DNA from: Glandiceps talaboti
Taxonomy: Eukaryota > Hemichordata > Enteropneusta > Spengelidae
Assembly: GCF_964340395.1 (NCBI RefSeq)
Contig: NC_135570.1
Location: 15,996,322-16,060,321, forward strand
DNA: 64,000 nt
Reading direction: 5' to 3'
Below the pieces are notes generated by a model. That model searched no databases, had not been told where the DNA came from, and worked only from the letters and a program-made list of their open reading frames with translations. Below are positions 30,901 through 44,400 of the stretch, one piece after another (position 1 is the first letter of the stretch; each line of letters begins with the position of its first letter). The position numbers and the translations under genes were made by a program.

Positions 30901-33900
30901 ATGCAGTGTAATTGATACAGTGGATTGTTGTGTATGGGGTAATGGGTGCAGTGTAATTGATACAGTGGATTGTTGTGTATGGGGTAATGGGTGCAGTGTA
31001 ATTGATACAGTGGATTGTTGTGTATGGAGTAATGGGTGCAGTGTAATTGATACAATGGATTGTTGTGTATGGGGTAATGGGTGCAGTGTAATTGATACAG
31101 TGGATTGTTGTGTATGGGGTAATGGGTGCAGTGTAATTGATACAGTGGATTGTTGTGTATGGGGTAATGGGTGCAGTGTAATTGATACAGTGGATTGTTG
31201 TGTATGGGGTAATGGGTGCAGTGTAATTGATACAATGGATTGTTGTGTATGGGGTAATGGGTGCAGTGTAATTGATACAGTGGATTGTTGTGTATGGGGT
31301 AATGGGTGCAGTGTAATTGATAAAGTGGATTGTTGTGTATGGGGTAATGGGTGCAGTGTAATTGATACAGTGGATTGTTGTGTATGGAGTAATGGGTGCA
31401 GTGTAATTGATACAATGGATTGTTGTGTATGGGGTAATGGGTGCAGTGTAATTGATACAGTGGATTGTTGTGTATGGGGTAATGGATGCAGTGTAATTGA
31501 TACAGTGGATTGTTGTGTATGGGGTAATGGGTGCAGTGTAATTGATACAGTGGATTGTTGTGTATGGGGTAATGGGTGCAGTGTAATTGATACAATGGAT
31601 TGTTGTGTATGGGGTAATGGGTGCAGTGTAATTGATACAGTGGATTGTTGTGTATGGGGTAATGGGTGCAGTGTAATTGATACAGTGGATTGTTGTGTAT
31701 GGGGTAATGGGTGCAGTGTAATTGATAAAGTGGATTGTTGTGTATGGGGTAATGGGTGCAGTGTAATTGATACAGTGGATTGTTGTGTATGGGGTAATGG
31801 GTGCAGTGTAATTGATACAGTGGATTGTTGTGTATGGGGTAATGGGTGCAGTGTAATTGATACAGTGGATTGTTGTGTATGGGGTAATGGGTGCAGTGTA
31901 ATTGATAAAGTGGATTGTTGTGTATGGGGTAATGGGTGCAGTGTAATTGATACAATGGATTGTTGTGTATGGGGTAATGGGTGCAGTGTAATTGATACAG
32001 TGGATTGTTGTGTATGGGGTAATGGGTGCAGTGTAATTGATACAGTGGATTGTTGTGTATGGGGTAATGGGTGCAGTGTAATTGATACAGTGGATTGTTG
32101 TGTATGGGGTAATGGGTGCAGTGTAATTGATACAGTGGATTGTTGTGTATGGGGTAATGGGTGCAGTGTAATTGACACAATGGATTGTTGTGTATGGGGT
32201 AATGGGTGCAGTGTAATTGATACAATGGATTGTTGTGTATGGGGTAATGGGTGCAGTGTAATTGATACAATGGATTGTTGTGTATGGGGTAATGGGTGCA
32301 GTGTAATTGATAAAGTGGATTGTTGTGTATGGGGTAATGGGTGCAGTGTAATTGACACATTGGATTGTTGTGTATGGGGTAATGGATGCAGTGTAATTGA
32401 CACAATGGATTGTTGTGTATGGGGTAATGGGTGCAGTGTAATTGATACAATGGATTGTTGTGTATGGGGTAATGGATGCAGTGTAATTGATACAGTGGAT
32501 TGTTGTGTATGGGGTAATGGGTGCAGTGTAATTGATACAGTGGATTGTTGTGTATGGGGTAATGGGTGCAGTGTAATTGATACAGTGGATTGTTGTGTAT
32601 GGGGTAATGGATGCAGTGTAATTGATACAGTGGATTGTTGTGTATGGGGTAATGGGTGCAGTGTAATTGATACAGTGGATTGTTGTGTATGGGGTAATGG
32701 GTGCAGTGTAATTGATACAGTGGATTGTTGTGTATGGGGTAATGGGTGCAGTGTAATTGATACAGTGGATTGTTGTGTATGGAGTAATGGGTGCAGTGTA
32801 ATTGATACAATGGATTGTTGTGTATGGGGTAATGGGTGCAGTGTAATTGATACAGTGGATTGTTGTGTATGGGGTAATGGATGCAGTGTAATTGATACAG
32901 TGGATTGTTGTGTATGGGGTAATGGGTGCAGTGTAATTGATACAGTGGATTGTTGTGTATGGGGTAATGGGTGCAGTGTAATTGATACAATGGATTGTTG
33001 TGTATGGGGTAATGGGTGCAGTGTAATTGATACAGTGGATTGTTGTGTATGGGGTAATGGGTGCAGTGTAATTGATACAGTGGATTGTTGTGTATGGGGT
33101 AATGGGTGCAGTGTAATTGATAAAGTGGATTGTTGTGTATGGGGTAATGGGTGCAGTGTAATTGATACAGTGGATTGTTGTGTATGGGGTAATGGGTGCA
33201 GTGTAATTGATACAGTGGATTGTTGTGTATGGGGTAATGGGTGCAGTGTAATTGATACAGTGGATTGTTGTGTATGGGGTAATGGGTGCAGTGTAATTGA
33301 TAAAGTGGATTGTTGTGTATGGGGTAATGGGTGCAGTGTAATTGATACATTGGATTGTTGTGTATGGGGTAATGGGTGCAGTGTAATTGATACAGTGGAT
33401 TGTTGTGTATGGGGTAATGGGTGCAGTGTAATTGATACAGTGGATTGTTGTGTATGGGGTAATGGGTGCAGTGTAATTGATACAGTGGATTGTTGTGTAT
33501 GGGGTAATGGGTGCAGTGTAATTGATACAGTGGATTGTTGTGTATGGGGTAATGGGTGCAGTGTAATTGACACAATGGATTGTTGTGTATGGGGTAATGG
33601 GTGCAGTGTAATTGATACAATGGATTGTTGTGTATGGGGTAATGGGTGCAGTGTAATTGATACAATGGATTGTTGTGTATGGGGTAATGGGTGCAGTGTA
33701 ATTGATAAAGTGGATTGTTGTGTATGGGGTAATGGGTGCAGTGTAATTGACACATTGGATTGTTGTGTATGGGGTAATGGATGCAGTGTAATTGACACAA
33801 TGGATTGTTGTGTATGGGGTAATGGGTGCAGTGTAATTGATACAATGGATTGTTGTGTATGGGGTAATGGATGCAGTGTAATTGATACAGTGGATTGTTG

Positions 33901-36900
33901 TGTATGGGGTAATGGGTGCAGTGTAATTGATACAGTGGATTGTTGTGTATGGGGTAATGGGTGCAGTGTAATTGATACAGTGGATTGTTGTGTATGGGGT
34001 AATGGATGCAGTGTAATTGATACAGTGGATTGTTGTGTATGGGGTAATGGGTGCAGTGTAATTGATACAGTGGATTGTTGTGTATGGGGTAATGGGTGCA
34101 GTGTAATTGATACAGTGGATTGTTGTGTATGGGGTAATGGGTGCAGTGTAATTGACACAATGGATTGTTGTGTATGGGGTAATGGGTGCAGTGTAATTGA
34201 TACAATGGATTGTTGTGTATGGGGTAATGGATGCAGTGTAATTGATACAATGGATTGTTGTGTATGGGGTAATGGGTGCAGTGTAATTGATAAAGTGGAT
34301 TGTTGTGTATGGGGTAATGGGTGCAGTGTAATTGACACATTGGATTGTTGTGTATGGGGTAATGGATGCAGTGTAATTGACACAATGGATTGTTGTGTAT
34401 GGGGTAATGGGTGCAGTGTAATTGATACAATGGATTGTTGTGTATGGGGTAATGGATGCAGTGTAATTGATACAGTGGATTGTTGTGTATGGGGTAATGG
34501 GTGCAGTGTAATTGATACAGTGGATTGTTGTGTATGGGGTAATGGGTGCAGTGTAATTGATACAGTGGATTGTTGTGTATGGGGTAATGGATGCAGTGTA
34601 ATTGATACAGTGGATTGTTGTGTATGGGGTAATGGGTGCAGTGTAATTGATACAGTGGATTGTTGTGTATGGGGTAATGGGTGCAGTGTAATTGATACAG
34701 TGGATTGTTGTGTATGGAGTAATGGGTGCAGTGTAATTGATACAATGGATTGTTGTGTATGGGGTAATGGGTGCAGTGTAATTGATACAGTGGATTGTTG
34801 TGTATGGGGTAATGGATGCAGTGTAATTGATACAGTGGATTGTTGTGTATGGGGTAATGGGTGCAGTGTAATTGATACAGTGGATTGTTGTGTATGGGGT
34901 AATGGGTGCAGTGTAATTGATACAATGGATTGTTGTGTATGGGGTAATGGGTGCAGTGTAATTGATACAGTGGATTGTTGTGTATGGGGTAATGGGTGCA
35001 GTGTAATTGATACAGTGGATTGTTGTGTATGGGGTAATGGGTGCAGTGTAATTGATAAAGTGGATTGTTGTGTATGGGGTAATGGGTGCAGTGTAATTGA
35101 TACAGTGGATTGTTGTGTATGGGGTAATGGGTGCAGTGTAATTGATACAGTGGATTGTTGTGTATGGGGTAATGGGTGCAGTGTAATTGATACAGTGGAT
35201 TGTTGTGTATGGGGTAATGGGTGCAGTGTAATTGATAAAGTGGATTGTTGTGTATGGGGTAATGGGTGCAGTGTAATTGATACAATGGATTGTTGTGTAT
35301 GGGGTAATGGGTGCAGTGTAATTGATACAGTGGATTGTTGTGTATGGGGTAATGGGTGCAGTGTAATTGATACAGTGGATTGTTGTGTATGGGGTAATGG
35401 GTGCAGTGTAATTGATACAGTGGATTGTTGTGTATGGGGTAATGGGTGCAGTGTAATTGATACAGTGGATTGTTGTGTATGGGGTAATGGGTGCAGTGTA
35501 ATTGATACAGTGGATTGTTGTGTATGGGGTAATGGGTGCAGTGTAATTGACACAATGGATTGTTGTGTATGGGGTAATGGGTGCAGTGTAATTGATACAA
35601 TGGATTGTTGTGTATGGGGTAATGGGTGCAGTGTAATTGATACAATGGATTGTTGTGTATGGGGTAATGGGTGCAGTGTAATTGATAAAGTGGATTGTTG
35701 TGTATGGGGTAATGGGTGCAGTGTAATTGACACATTGGATTGTTGTGTATGGGGTAATGGATGCAGTGTAATTGACACAATGGATTGTTGTGTATGGGGT
35801 AATGGGTGCAGTGTAATTGATACAATGGATTGTTGTGTATGGGGTAATGGATGCAGTGTAATTGATACAGTGGATTGTTGTGTATGGGGTAATGGGTGCA
35901 GTGTAATTGATACAGTGGATTGTTGTGTATGGGGTAATGGGTGCAGTGTAATTGATACAGTGGATTGTTGTGTATGGGGTAATGGATGCAGTGTAATTGA
36001 TACAGTGGATTGTTGTGTATGGGGTAATGGGTGCAGTGTAATTGATACAGTGGATTGTTGTGTATGGGGTAATGGGTGCAGTGTAATTGATACAGTGGAT
36101 TGTTGTGTATGGAGTAATGGGTGCAGTGTAATTGATACAATGGATTGTTGTGTATGGGGTAATGGGTGCAGTGTAATTGATAAAGTGGATTGTTGTGTAT
36201 GGGGTAATGGGTGCAGTGTAATTGATACAATGGATTGTTGTGTATGGGGTAATGGGTGCAGTGTAATTGATACAGTGGATTGTTGTGTATGGGGTAATGG
36301 GTGCAGTGTAATTGATACAGTGGATTGTTGTGTATGGGTAATGGGTGCAATGGGAAATGATAGTCAGTTGTCACCATTTTGGTTTACAATTTCCTTACCT
36401 GGCCAGGAACGGAAATACATCTTAAGAATTCCTGTTCTATAATCAACGGAGCCATTGGAGTGTTGTTTTCCAAGAATTGGACAGCCTGTTCCTTGGTCCA
36501 TTCCAGGACATTAAGTGCAGGATCAATCACTGATCGACAAGCTCTTTGTAAACCAGTACAATAACTTCCAAACCTAACACAATGATATTGGTGACCATTA
36601 GAAGAACAAAAACAACCCAAGTAGTTCTTTGGAAAATATCAAGAGCACTTATTACTAAACTTGTCCTGTTGCACTAAAAATGACATTTTATATGCAGAGT
36701 TAGACATTAGAATATATCAAGACAAGTATGTCTTGAATAGGTTGTCAAGGGTTGAATACTTACATGGCATTCTAAGGGTTGAATACTTACATGGCATTCT
36801 AAGGGTTGAATACCTTACATGGCATTCTAAGGGTTGAATACTTACATGGCATTCTAAGGGTTGAATACTTACATGGCATTCTAAGGGTTGAATACCTTAC

Positions 36901-38164
36901 ATGGCATTCTAAGGGTTGAATACTTACATGGCATTCTAAGGGTTGAATACTTACATGGCATTCTAAGGGTTGAATACCTTACATGGCATTCTAAGGGTTG
37001 GATACTTACATGGTATACTATTCTAAGGGTTGAATACTTACATGGCATTCTAAGGGTTGAATACTTACATGGCATTCTAAGGGTTGAATACTTACATGGC
37101 ATTCTAAGGGTTGAATACTTACATGGCATTCTAAGGGTTGGATACTTACATGGCATTCTAAGGGTTGGATATTTACATGGCATTCTAAGGGTTGGATACT
37201 TACATGGCATTCTAAGGGTTGAATACTTACATGGCATTCTAAGGGTTGAATACTTACATGGCATTCTAAGGGTTGAATACCTTACATGGCATTCTAAGGG
37301 TTGAATACTTACATGGCATTCTAAGGGTTGAATACTTACATGGTATTCTAAGGGTTGAATACTTACATGGCATTCTAAGGGTTGAATACTTACATGGCAT
37401 TCTAAGGGTTGAATACCTTACATGGCATTCTAAGGGTTGAATACCTTACATGGCATTCTAAGGGTTGAATACTTACATGGCATTCTAAGGGTTGAATACT
37501 TACATGGCATTCTAAGGGTTGAATACCTTACATGGCATTCTAAGGGTTGGATACTTACATGGTATACTATTCTAAGGGTTGAATACTTACATGGCATTCT
37601 AAGGGTTGAATACTTACATGGCATTCTAAGGGTTGGATACTTACATGGCATTCTAAGGGTTGAATACTTACATGGCATTCTAAGGGTTGAATACTTACAT
37701 GGCATTCTAAGGGTTGAATACTTACATGGCATTCTAAGGGTTGAATACCTTACATGGCATTCTAAGGGTTGAATACCTTACATGGCATTCTAAGGGTTGA
37801 ATACCTTACATGGCATTCTAAGGGTTGAATACTTACATGGCATTCTAAGGGTTGAATACTTACATGGCATTCTAAGGGTTGAATACCTTACATGGCATTC
37901 TAAGGGTTGAATACCTTACATGGCATTCTAAGGGTTGAATACTTACATGGCATTCTAAGGGTTGAATACTTACATGGCATTCTAAGGGTTGGATACTTAC
38001 AGTGAGTACACATCTTCATACAGACCCATCTCTTCACCAAGATATTCACAGTACATACCCCATCCCTACAAATATCAAATACCAATAACAGGAAAGTGTA
38101 AAAAAAAAAATGCAATACCAAAATGTCAGTGGTAAACATTGTAATGAACTGAATGTTATCATGC

Positions 38165-38230
<66 letters not shown>

Positions 38231-38388
38231 CTAATCAATCAATCAATTCATCAATCAATCAACCAATCAATCAATTCATCAATGAATCAACTAATCAGTT
38301 AGTCAAGACACAATTTAATCAATCAATCAATCAATCAATCAATTCATCAATCAATCAATCAACTAATCTGTTAGTCAAGACACAATTT

Positions 38389-38421
<33 letters not shown>

Positions 38422-38464
38422 CTTCATCAATCAATCAACTAATCAGTTAGTCAAGACACAATTT

Positions 38465-38516
<52 letters not shown>

Positions 38517-41323
38517 GCTGGATTGATTAATCATTATTATACAAAACACACCTAAATATAGAGTGTGGCACACGGATACAAGGATACAAATTGAACAAGA
38601 TAAGAAGTAAAATCTGTAAATGAACACACTTTAGTTCTCATCTACACATGTATAGACATGGTTACCTAAACCCTGACAGGAGGACTATCCTTCTAATTGT
38701 TATAGATTAGGTAACTATAAATACAAATATTCACATAGACCTTTGCAGCTAAGAATATTCATTTTAGAGCAGAAATTGGATATTGATACATACCTCTATG
38801 TACCCACTATGCATTGGAAATGTTGAGGGAACTATGTTAAAGTAGCGATCATCCTTAAATCGCCGATATCCTGGTAAATGAGTCAGTGATAGACTGTATG
38901 AAGTTTGCATGTGGTGACCTGGAAGGGCTTCATGTAGACTCAAAGACATCATTTCATATTTGGGTCTACAAATTAATTTGTAAAACAGATCATTAATAGT
39001 GTAACAAAACACCCCCATATTTTACTACGTATTTCGATTGTTTACATTGTTGATAATATATATGTACATATGCTTTTTATACAGCACACCATGTTATTGT
39101 AGAGATGTCTAGAGATAGCTGACTTAACTGAGTACAGAGCAGAGAAACAAACAAACCTATTTTTATCGTTCCAATTTGACCCTTTTTAGCGACCTTAGCT
39201 TGCCTTCCCATGTTTTAGTATAGTGATTTCAAATTCAATTTCAAATTCAAGTTCTTTAGAGTAGTAAAGTTTCTTGACTCCTGGAGCGTTGCCTATAATT
39301 TTACATAATCTGATTGGATAACAATCCTTGAACTTGGCCAACATCCAAGTCAGGCCTGGTGTATGTCATACTTTGTAACAGGTCAACAGACCTTCTAGTT
39401 ATGATTGACAGGTCATTTTGACCACAGATTCGAACTGCGAAGTGAAATGTCATTAATTTTCAGTAGCTGGACAGTTATTTTTAGTTAGGGCCATTCATAT
39501 ATAAATTTAGCAGTTTTCTATATGTGGTGGAGTTCAGAGCCTCGATAAGCAGACTTTGCATGGTATGCTACCGGAGTAGCTTGCTGGAAGGAGAGCATAC
39601 TTTGTGTGGTCTGCCCAAGGTGTAGCTTGCTGGAAGGAGAGAAGACTTTGTGTGGTCTGCCCAAGGTGTAGCTTGTCAGACAGTACAGCTTAGTCAATAT
39701 ACAATATACATCCTCCCCTACTCCAGTTCTTATCCTGTTTGGCAACTAGTGCAGCAACCCTGAATTATCACCATTTTTTTACAAGTGCAGTAAAGCAGTC
39801 TAGTGTTTCATTTGAAATATTCCTGTCAAGCATATTTTCTGGCAATCTGTGGGTTGTCAACCCCATAGTATAGATCCCGCCTCCCCAATTTCTGAATCAC
39901 TGAATCCAGCGACACATCGAAAGAAGATCAACGACTGGAGATGAATGATATCACCATGGGAGAAGACAATGTCCAGATATATACAAATACTCAAAGGAAG
40001 TCAGTCATCATCTGGTGGCGCTACAACTACTATTATCAACATTGAAAATGACGAGCGAGCCCTCCCTCACCACTAAACTATGTTATTTTTCCTACGAGGT
40101 TTGACCTTAACGTCAAACAACCAAAATAAACACAGAACACAGAATAAAAATCAAAGAACAAAGAACACAAACAAAGAACACACGTAGATTGTTACAATAG
40201 TTTTCATTTAAGACCTAGAGATATTAAATCAATAATAGAGTGATAGGCACTTGAAGACTCTACATTCTATAGTTCCTGTACAGTAAGGGATGTCACCCTT
40301 GTGCCATGTTTGAATGTAATGACAGAGATATGGCAGGACATGGCTGCAAGGAAATGGGTAGAGAACCCATTCCAATAGTTACCTAGGATGAAAGTTAGAA
40401 CTACACTGAGGAAACATTCACAACGGTCATTGGAACTATTTCATGTTTATTCTTGGTTTTGACTTTGAATACTATGATGTTGTTCTACTTGCTGACACAT
40501 ATATCACCATTTAGTAATCAAACCCTATCAGCATAATTAAAGTTGACAATTTGTTCAATAAATGACAATTTCTAACTACCAGTTTTTGGTTACTGACAAT
40601 TTCTATTTATCTAAGTTGTGGTAAGTGACAATTTCTACTCACCTAGTTTCTGGTTTGTGACAGTTGAGATAAAATGTCCCTGGTTTACCACCGTCGTTAG
40701 AGGGTGCAAAGTAGAATCCTGCAGGTAAATATTCACATTCAGTGCCCATCCAAACTGGTTCTAAACTTTATAAGACAAAAACATGGAATATGATGAGACA
40801 GATAATAGATAAAGAAGACATAGCAGTAGATAATATTCCTCAACAGTTTTCTTCATTCGGCCAAGGAAAACACAAGTGACCAACGACCAGAACAACCAGA
40901 GTATATATTCCATATTTTTTTGTTGAACATGGTTTGTGTTTGTGTATGTTACAATTAGATGTTACCCCTCAATATTTTTCTTTGTTCAGCCAAGGAAAAT
41001 ATGCATGACCTACAGAGTCTTTGTCACTATGAGTTGATAGATCAGTAGTGACCCCTTAGGTCACGAGTATATTCCGACTAAATGAAGAAAAATAATGGAG
41101 AATAACAATTATACCAGCACCAGTAATATCAATGAAAAAGTGGGGAAAGTAATGACAATTTTGAACGTTTTTACTCATATTTCGAATACGGCAGAACCAG
41201 TGAAGTAGACACATGTTGTTGCTCTATAGAATGACCTGAGTATATATTCCATAGTTTTGTTCAACTTGGCCCATGTATGGTATTATGTCAAGTTATTTAC
41301 ACACACGCATGCATGCACGCGCG

Positions 41324-41412
<89 letters not shown>

Positions 41413-44400
41413 TGCTGTTGCCATTTGTTTCAGCATGGCTAAAATCCATTTGTACAATCACAGTGTGTGACCATTGAGATTTTGTTAACAAACGACAATC
41501 ATGTGTAAGTGTTCAGATACATTGTGAACTTTAGTTTTAGTCAATGTACAAATGTAAGGTGAATTACAAGTAAACAAACATCATAGAAGACATAGAACCC
41601 CTCAAATGTGACTGAATGGACACTTAAAAAATATTGATGACAACAAATAAATACTACAAAGTGTCTGTGATAACGCATGGAGTTGCTGAATTTCAGTATT
41701 GAACTGAACCTGAAGATCCAGGTCTGGGTCAAAGGTCAAGGTCTAAAATTCTAAACCTGGCAATATAAGGGTAGTCTCCATGTATTAACATTTTTGAATT
41801 AATTGGTGAATCATGATGGTTCACTACAAATATGGCTGCTATTGAGTAAAAAATGATTTGAGCAAAAAGAAGTAATGCATGTGTATGTTTATCTGGTGCT
41901 GCATTATCTATAGACATGAGGGGGCTGTTGGGTTAAATTTAAGTTGATATGTGTGGACTTTCTGTTAGCAAAAGTACAATATCGTTGCCTCTGAGACTGT
42001 TGTTCACAGTTCTATATTATAACACTTGTCTAAATCTCTTAATCTCTCTAAACTCAATATTTGCACACTGATTTTTTTCAATCATAGTTTTTGATTAGTT
42101 TTCTCAGAAAAGCTAAAATTGTTTCAAACTAAATATCCAAAGACGAGTAGAGTTTCAAAACTCTAAAAAGCTGCGTATATTTTGTACACATAGTGACATA
42201 CGCATCACATCTGGACGAAATATCATAATACATAATACGGATAGATGGATGAATGGAGCTCATTGATAGCACCAACTTCAGGGGGCTAAAAAGAAAAACA
42301 CTGAATTATATACACTACTTACCTTAACTCAAGATCAGGAATATTTTTGAAATATTTTGGTAGGACATTTTTCACCTTATCTAAAATGTCACGATGTCCT
42401 TGTATTAGTTCTTCCTGAAATTAATAGAGTATCTAAAATAAGTATAACGAGATAACATATAGTATATACATGTAGTTAAATGTTGAATAGACACAACCTC
42501 ACTATAAAGTTGTATTACTCCCATACATTCTGAAAACCTAGCGTTCGGAAGCTTAAACCACCTAGGAAAGGTGAAAGTAACAGTATGCTATGCAAACCAT
42601 AGAAAACAGGTAACACTACTCATTGGTATTGTCAGTTATGAACATACAGTACTTCACCAGAATAAACACATATGAACATACAGGACTTCACCAGAATAAA
42701 CACATATGAACATACAGGACTTCACCAGAATAAACACATATAAACAAACAGGACTTCACCAGAATAAACACATATGAACATACAGGACTTCACCAGAATA
42801 AACGCATATGAACATACAGGACTTCACCAGAATAAACACATATGAACATACATGACTTCACCAGAATAAACACATATGAACATACATGACTTCACCAGAA
42901 TAAACACATATGAACATACAGGACTTCACCAGAATAAACACATATGAACATACAGGACTTCACCAGAATAAACACATATGAACATACATGACTTCACCAG
43001 AATAAACACATATGAACATACAGGATTTCATAAGAATAAACACATATGAACATACAGGACTTCACCAGAATAAACACATATGAACATACAGGACTTCACC
43101 AGAATAAACACATATGAACATACATGACTTCACCAGAATAAACACATATGAACATACAGGATTTCACCAGAATAAACACATATGTACATACAGGACTTCA
43201 CCAGAATAAACACATATGTACATACAGGACTTCACCAGAATAAACACATATGAACATACAGGACTTCACCAGAATAAACACATATGAACATACAGGACTT
43301 CACCAGAATAAACACATATGAACATACAGGACTTCACCAGAATAAACACATATGAACATACAGGACTTCACCAGAATAAACACATATGTACATACAGGAC
43401 TTCACCAGAATAAACACATATGTACATACAGGACTTCACCAGAATAAACACATATGAACATACAGGACTTCACCAGAATAAACACATATGAACATACAGG
43501 ATTTCACCAGAATAAACACATATGAACATACAGGATTTCACCAGAATAAACACATATGAACATACAGGATTTCACCAGAATAAATACATATGAACATACA
43601 GGACTTCACCAGAATAAACACATATGAACATACAGGACTTCACCAGAATAAACACATATGAACATACAGGACTTCACCAGAATAAACACATATGAACATA
43701 CATGACTTCACCAGAATAAACACATATGGACATACAGTACTTCACCAGAATAAACACATATGAACATACAGTACTTCACCAGAATAAACACATATGGACA
43801 TACAGTACTTCACCAGAATAAACACATATGAACATACAGGACTTCACCAGAATAAACACATATGAACATACATGACTTCACCAGAATAAACACATATGAA
43901 CATACAGGACTTCACCAGAATAAACACATATGTACATACAGGACTTCACCAGAATAAACACATATGAACATACAGGACTTCACCAGAATAAACACATATG
44001 TACATACAGGACTTCACCAGAATAAACACATATGTACATACAGGACTTCACCAGAATAAACACATATGTACATACAGGACTTCACCAGAATAAACACATA
44101 TGAACATACATGACTTCACCAGAATAAACACATATGAACATACAGGACTTCACCAGAATAAACACATATGAACATACATGACTTCACCAGAATAAACACA
44201 TATGAACATACATGACTTCACCAGAATAAACACATATGAACATACATGACTTCACCAGAATAAACACATATGAACATACAGGACTTCACCAGAATAAACA
44301 CATATGAACATACAGGATTTCAGCAGAATAAACACATATGAACATACAGGATGTCACCAGAATAAACACATATGAACATACAGGACTTCACCAGAATAAA

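Noticed and set aside
28297-36442. Giant open reading frames of over 2,300 codons on both strands
   Set aside because: They are pure 15-residue periodic translations of the 45-bp minisatellite, open on both strands at once, and lie inside an intron between two well-supported DUF885 exons.
39518-39745. 75-codon minus-strand frame
   Set aside because: Mostly translation of a short 45-bp repeat in an intron; not a family I recognise.
40643-40765. Alternative acceptor at TTTAG five bases inside exon 9
   Set aside because: It gives an in-frame TGA after seven codons, whereas the upstream AG gives a clean match to the family.
41301-41410. Z-DNA-forming GCGCGC/CA tract as a regulatory element
   Set aside because: The CGCGCG part is very short and (CA)n is common here; no supporting context.
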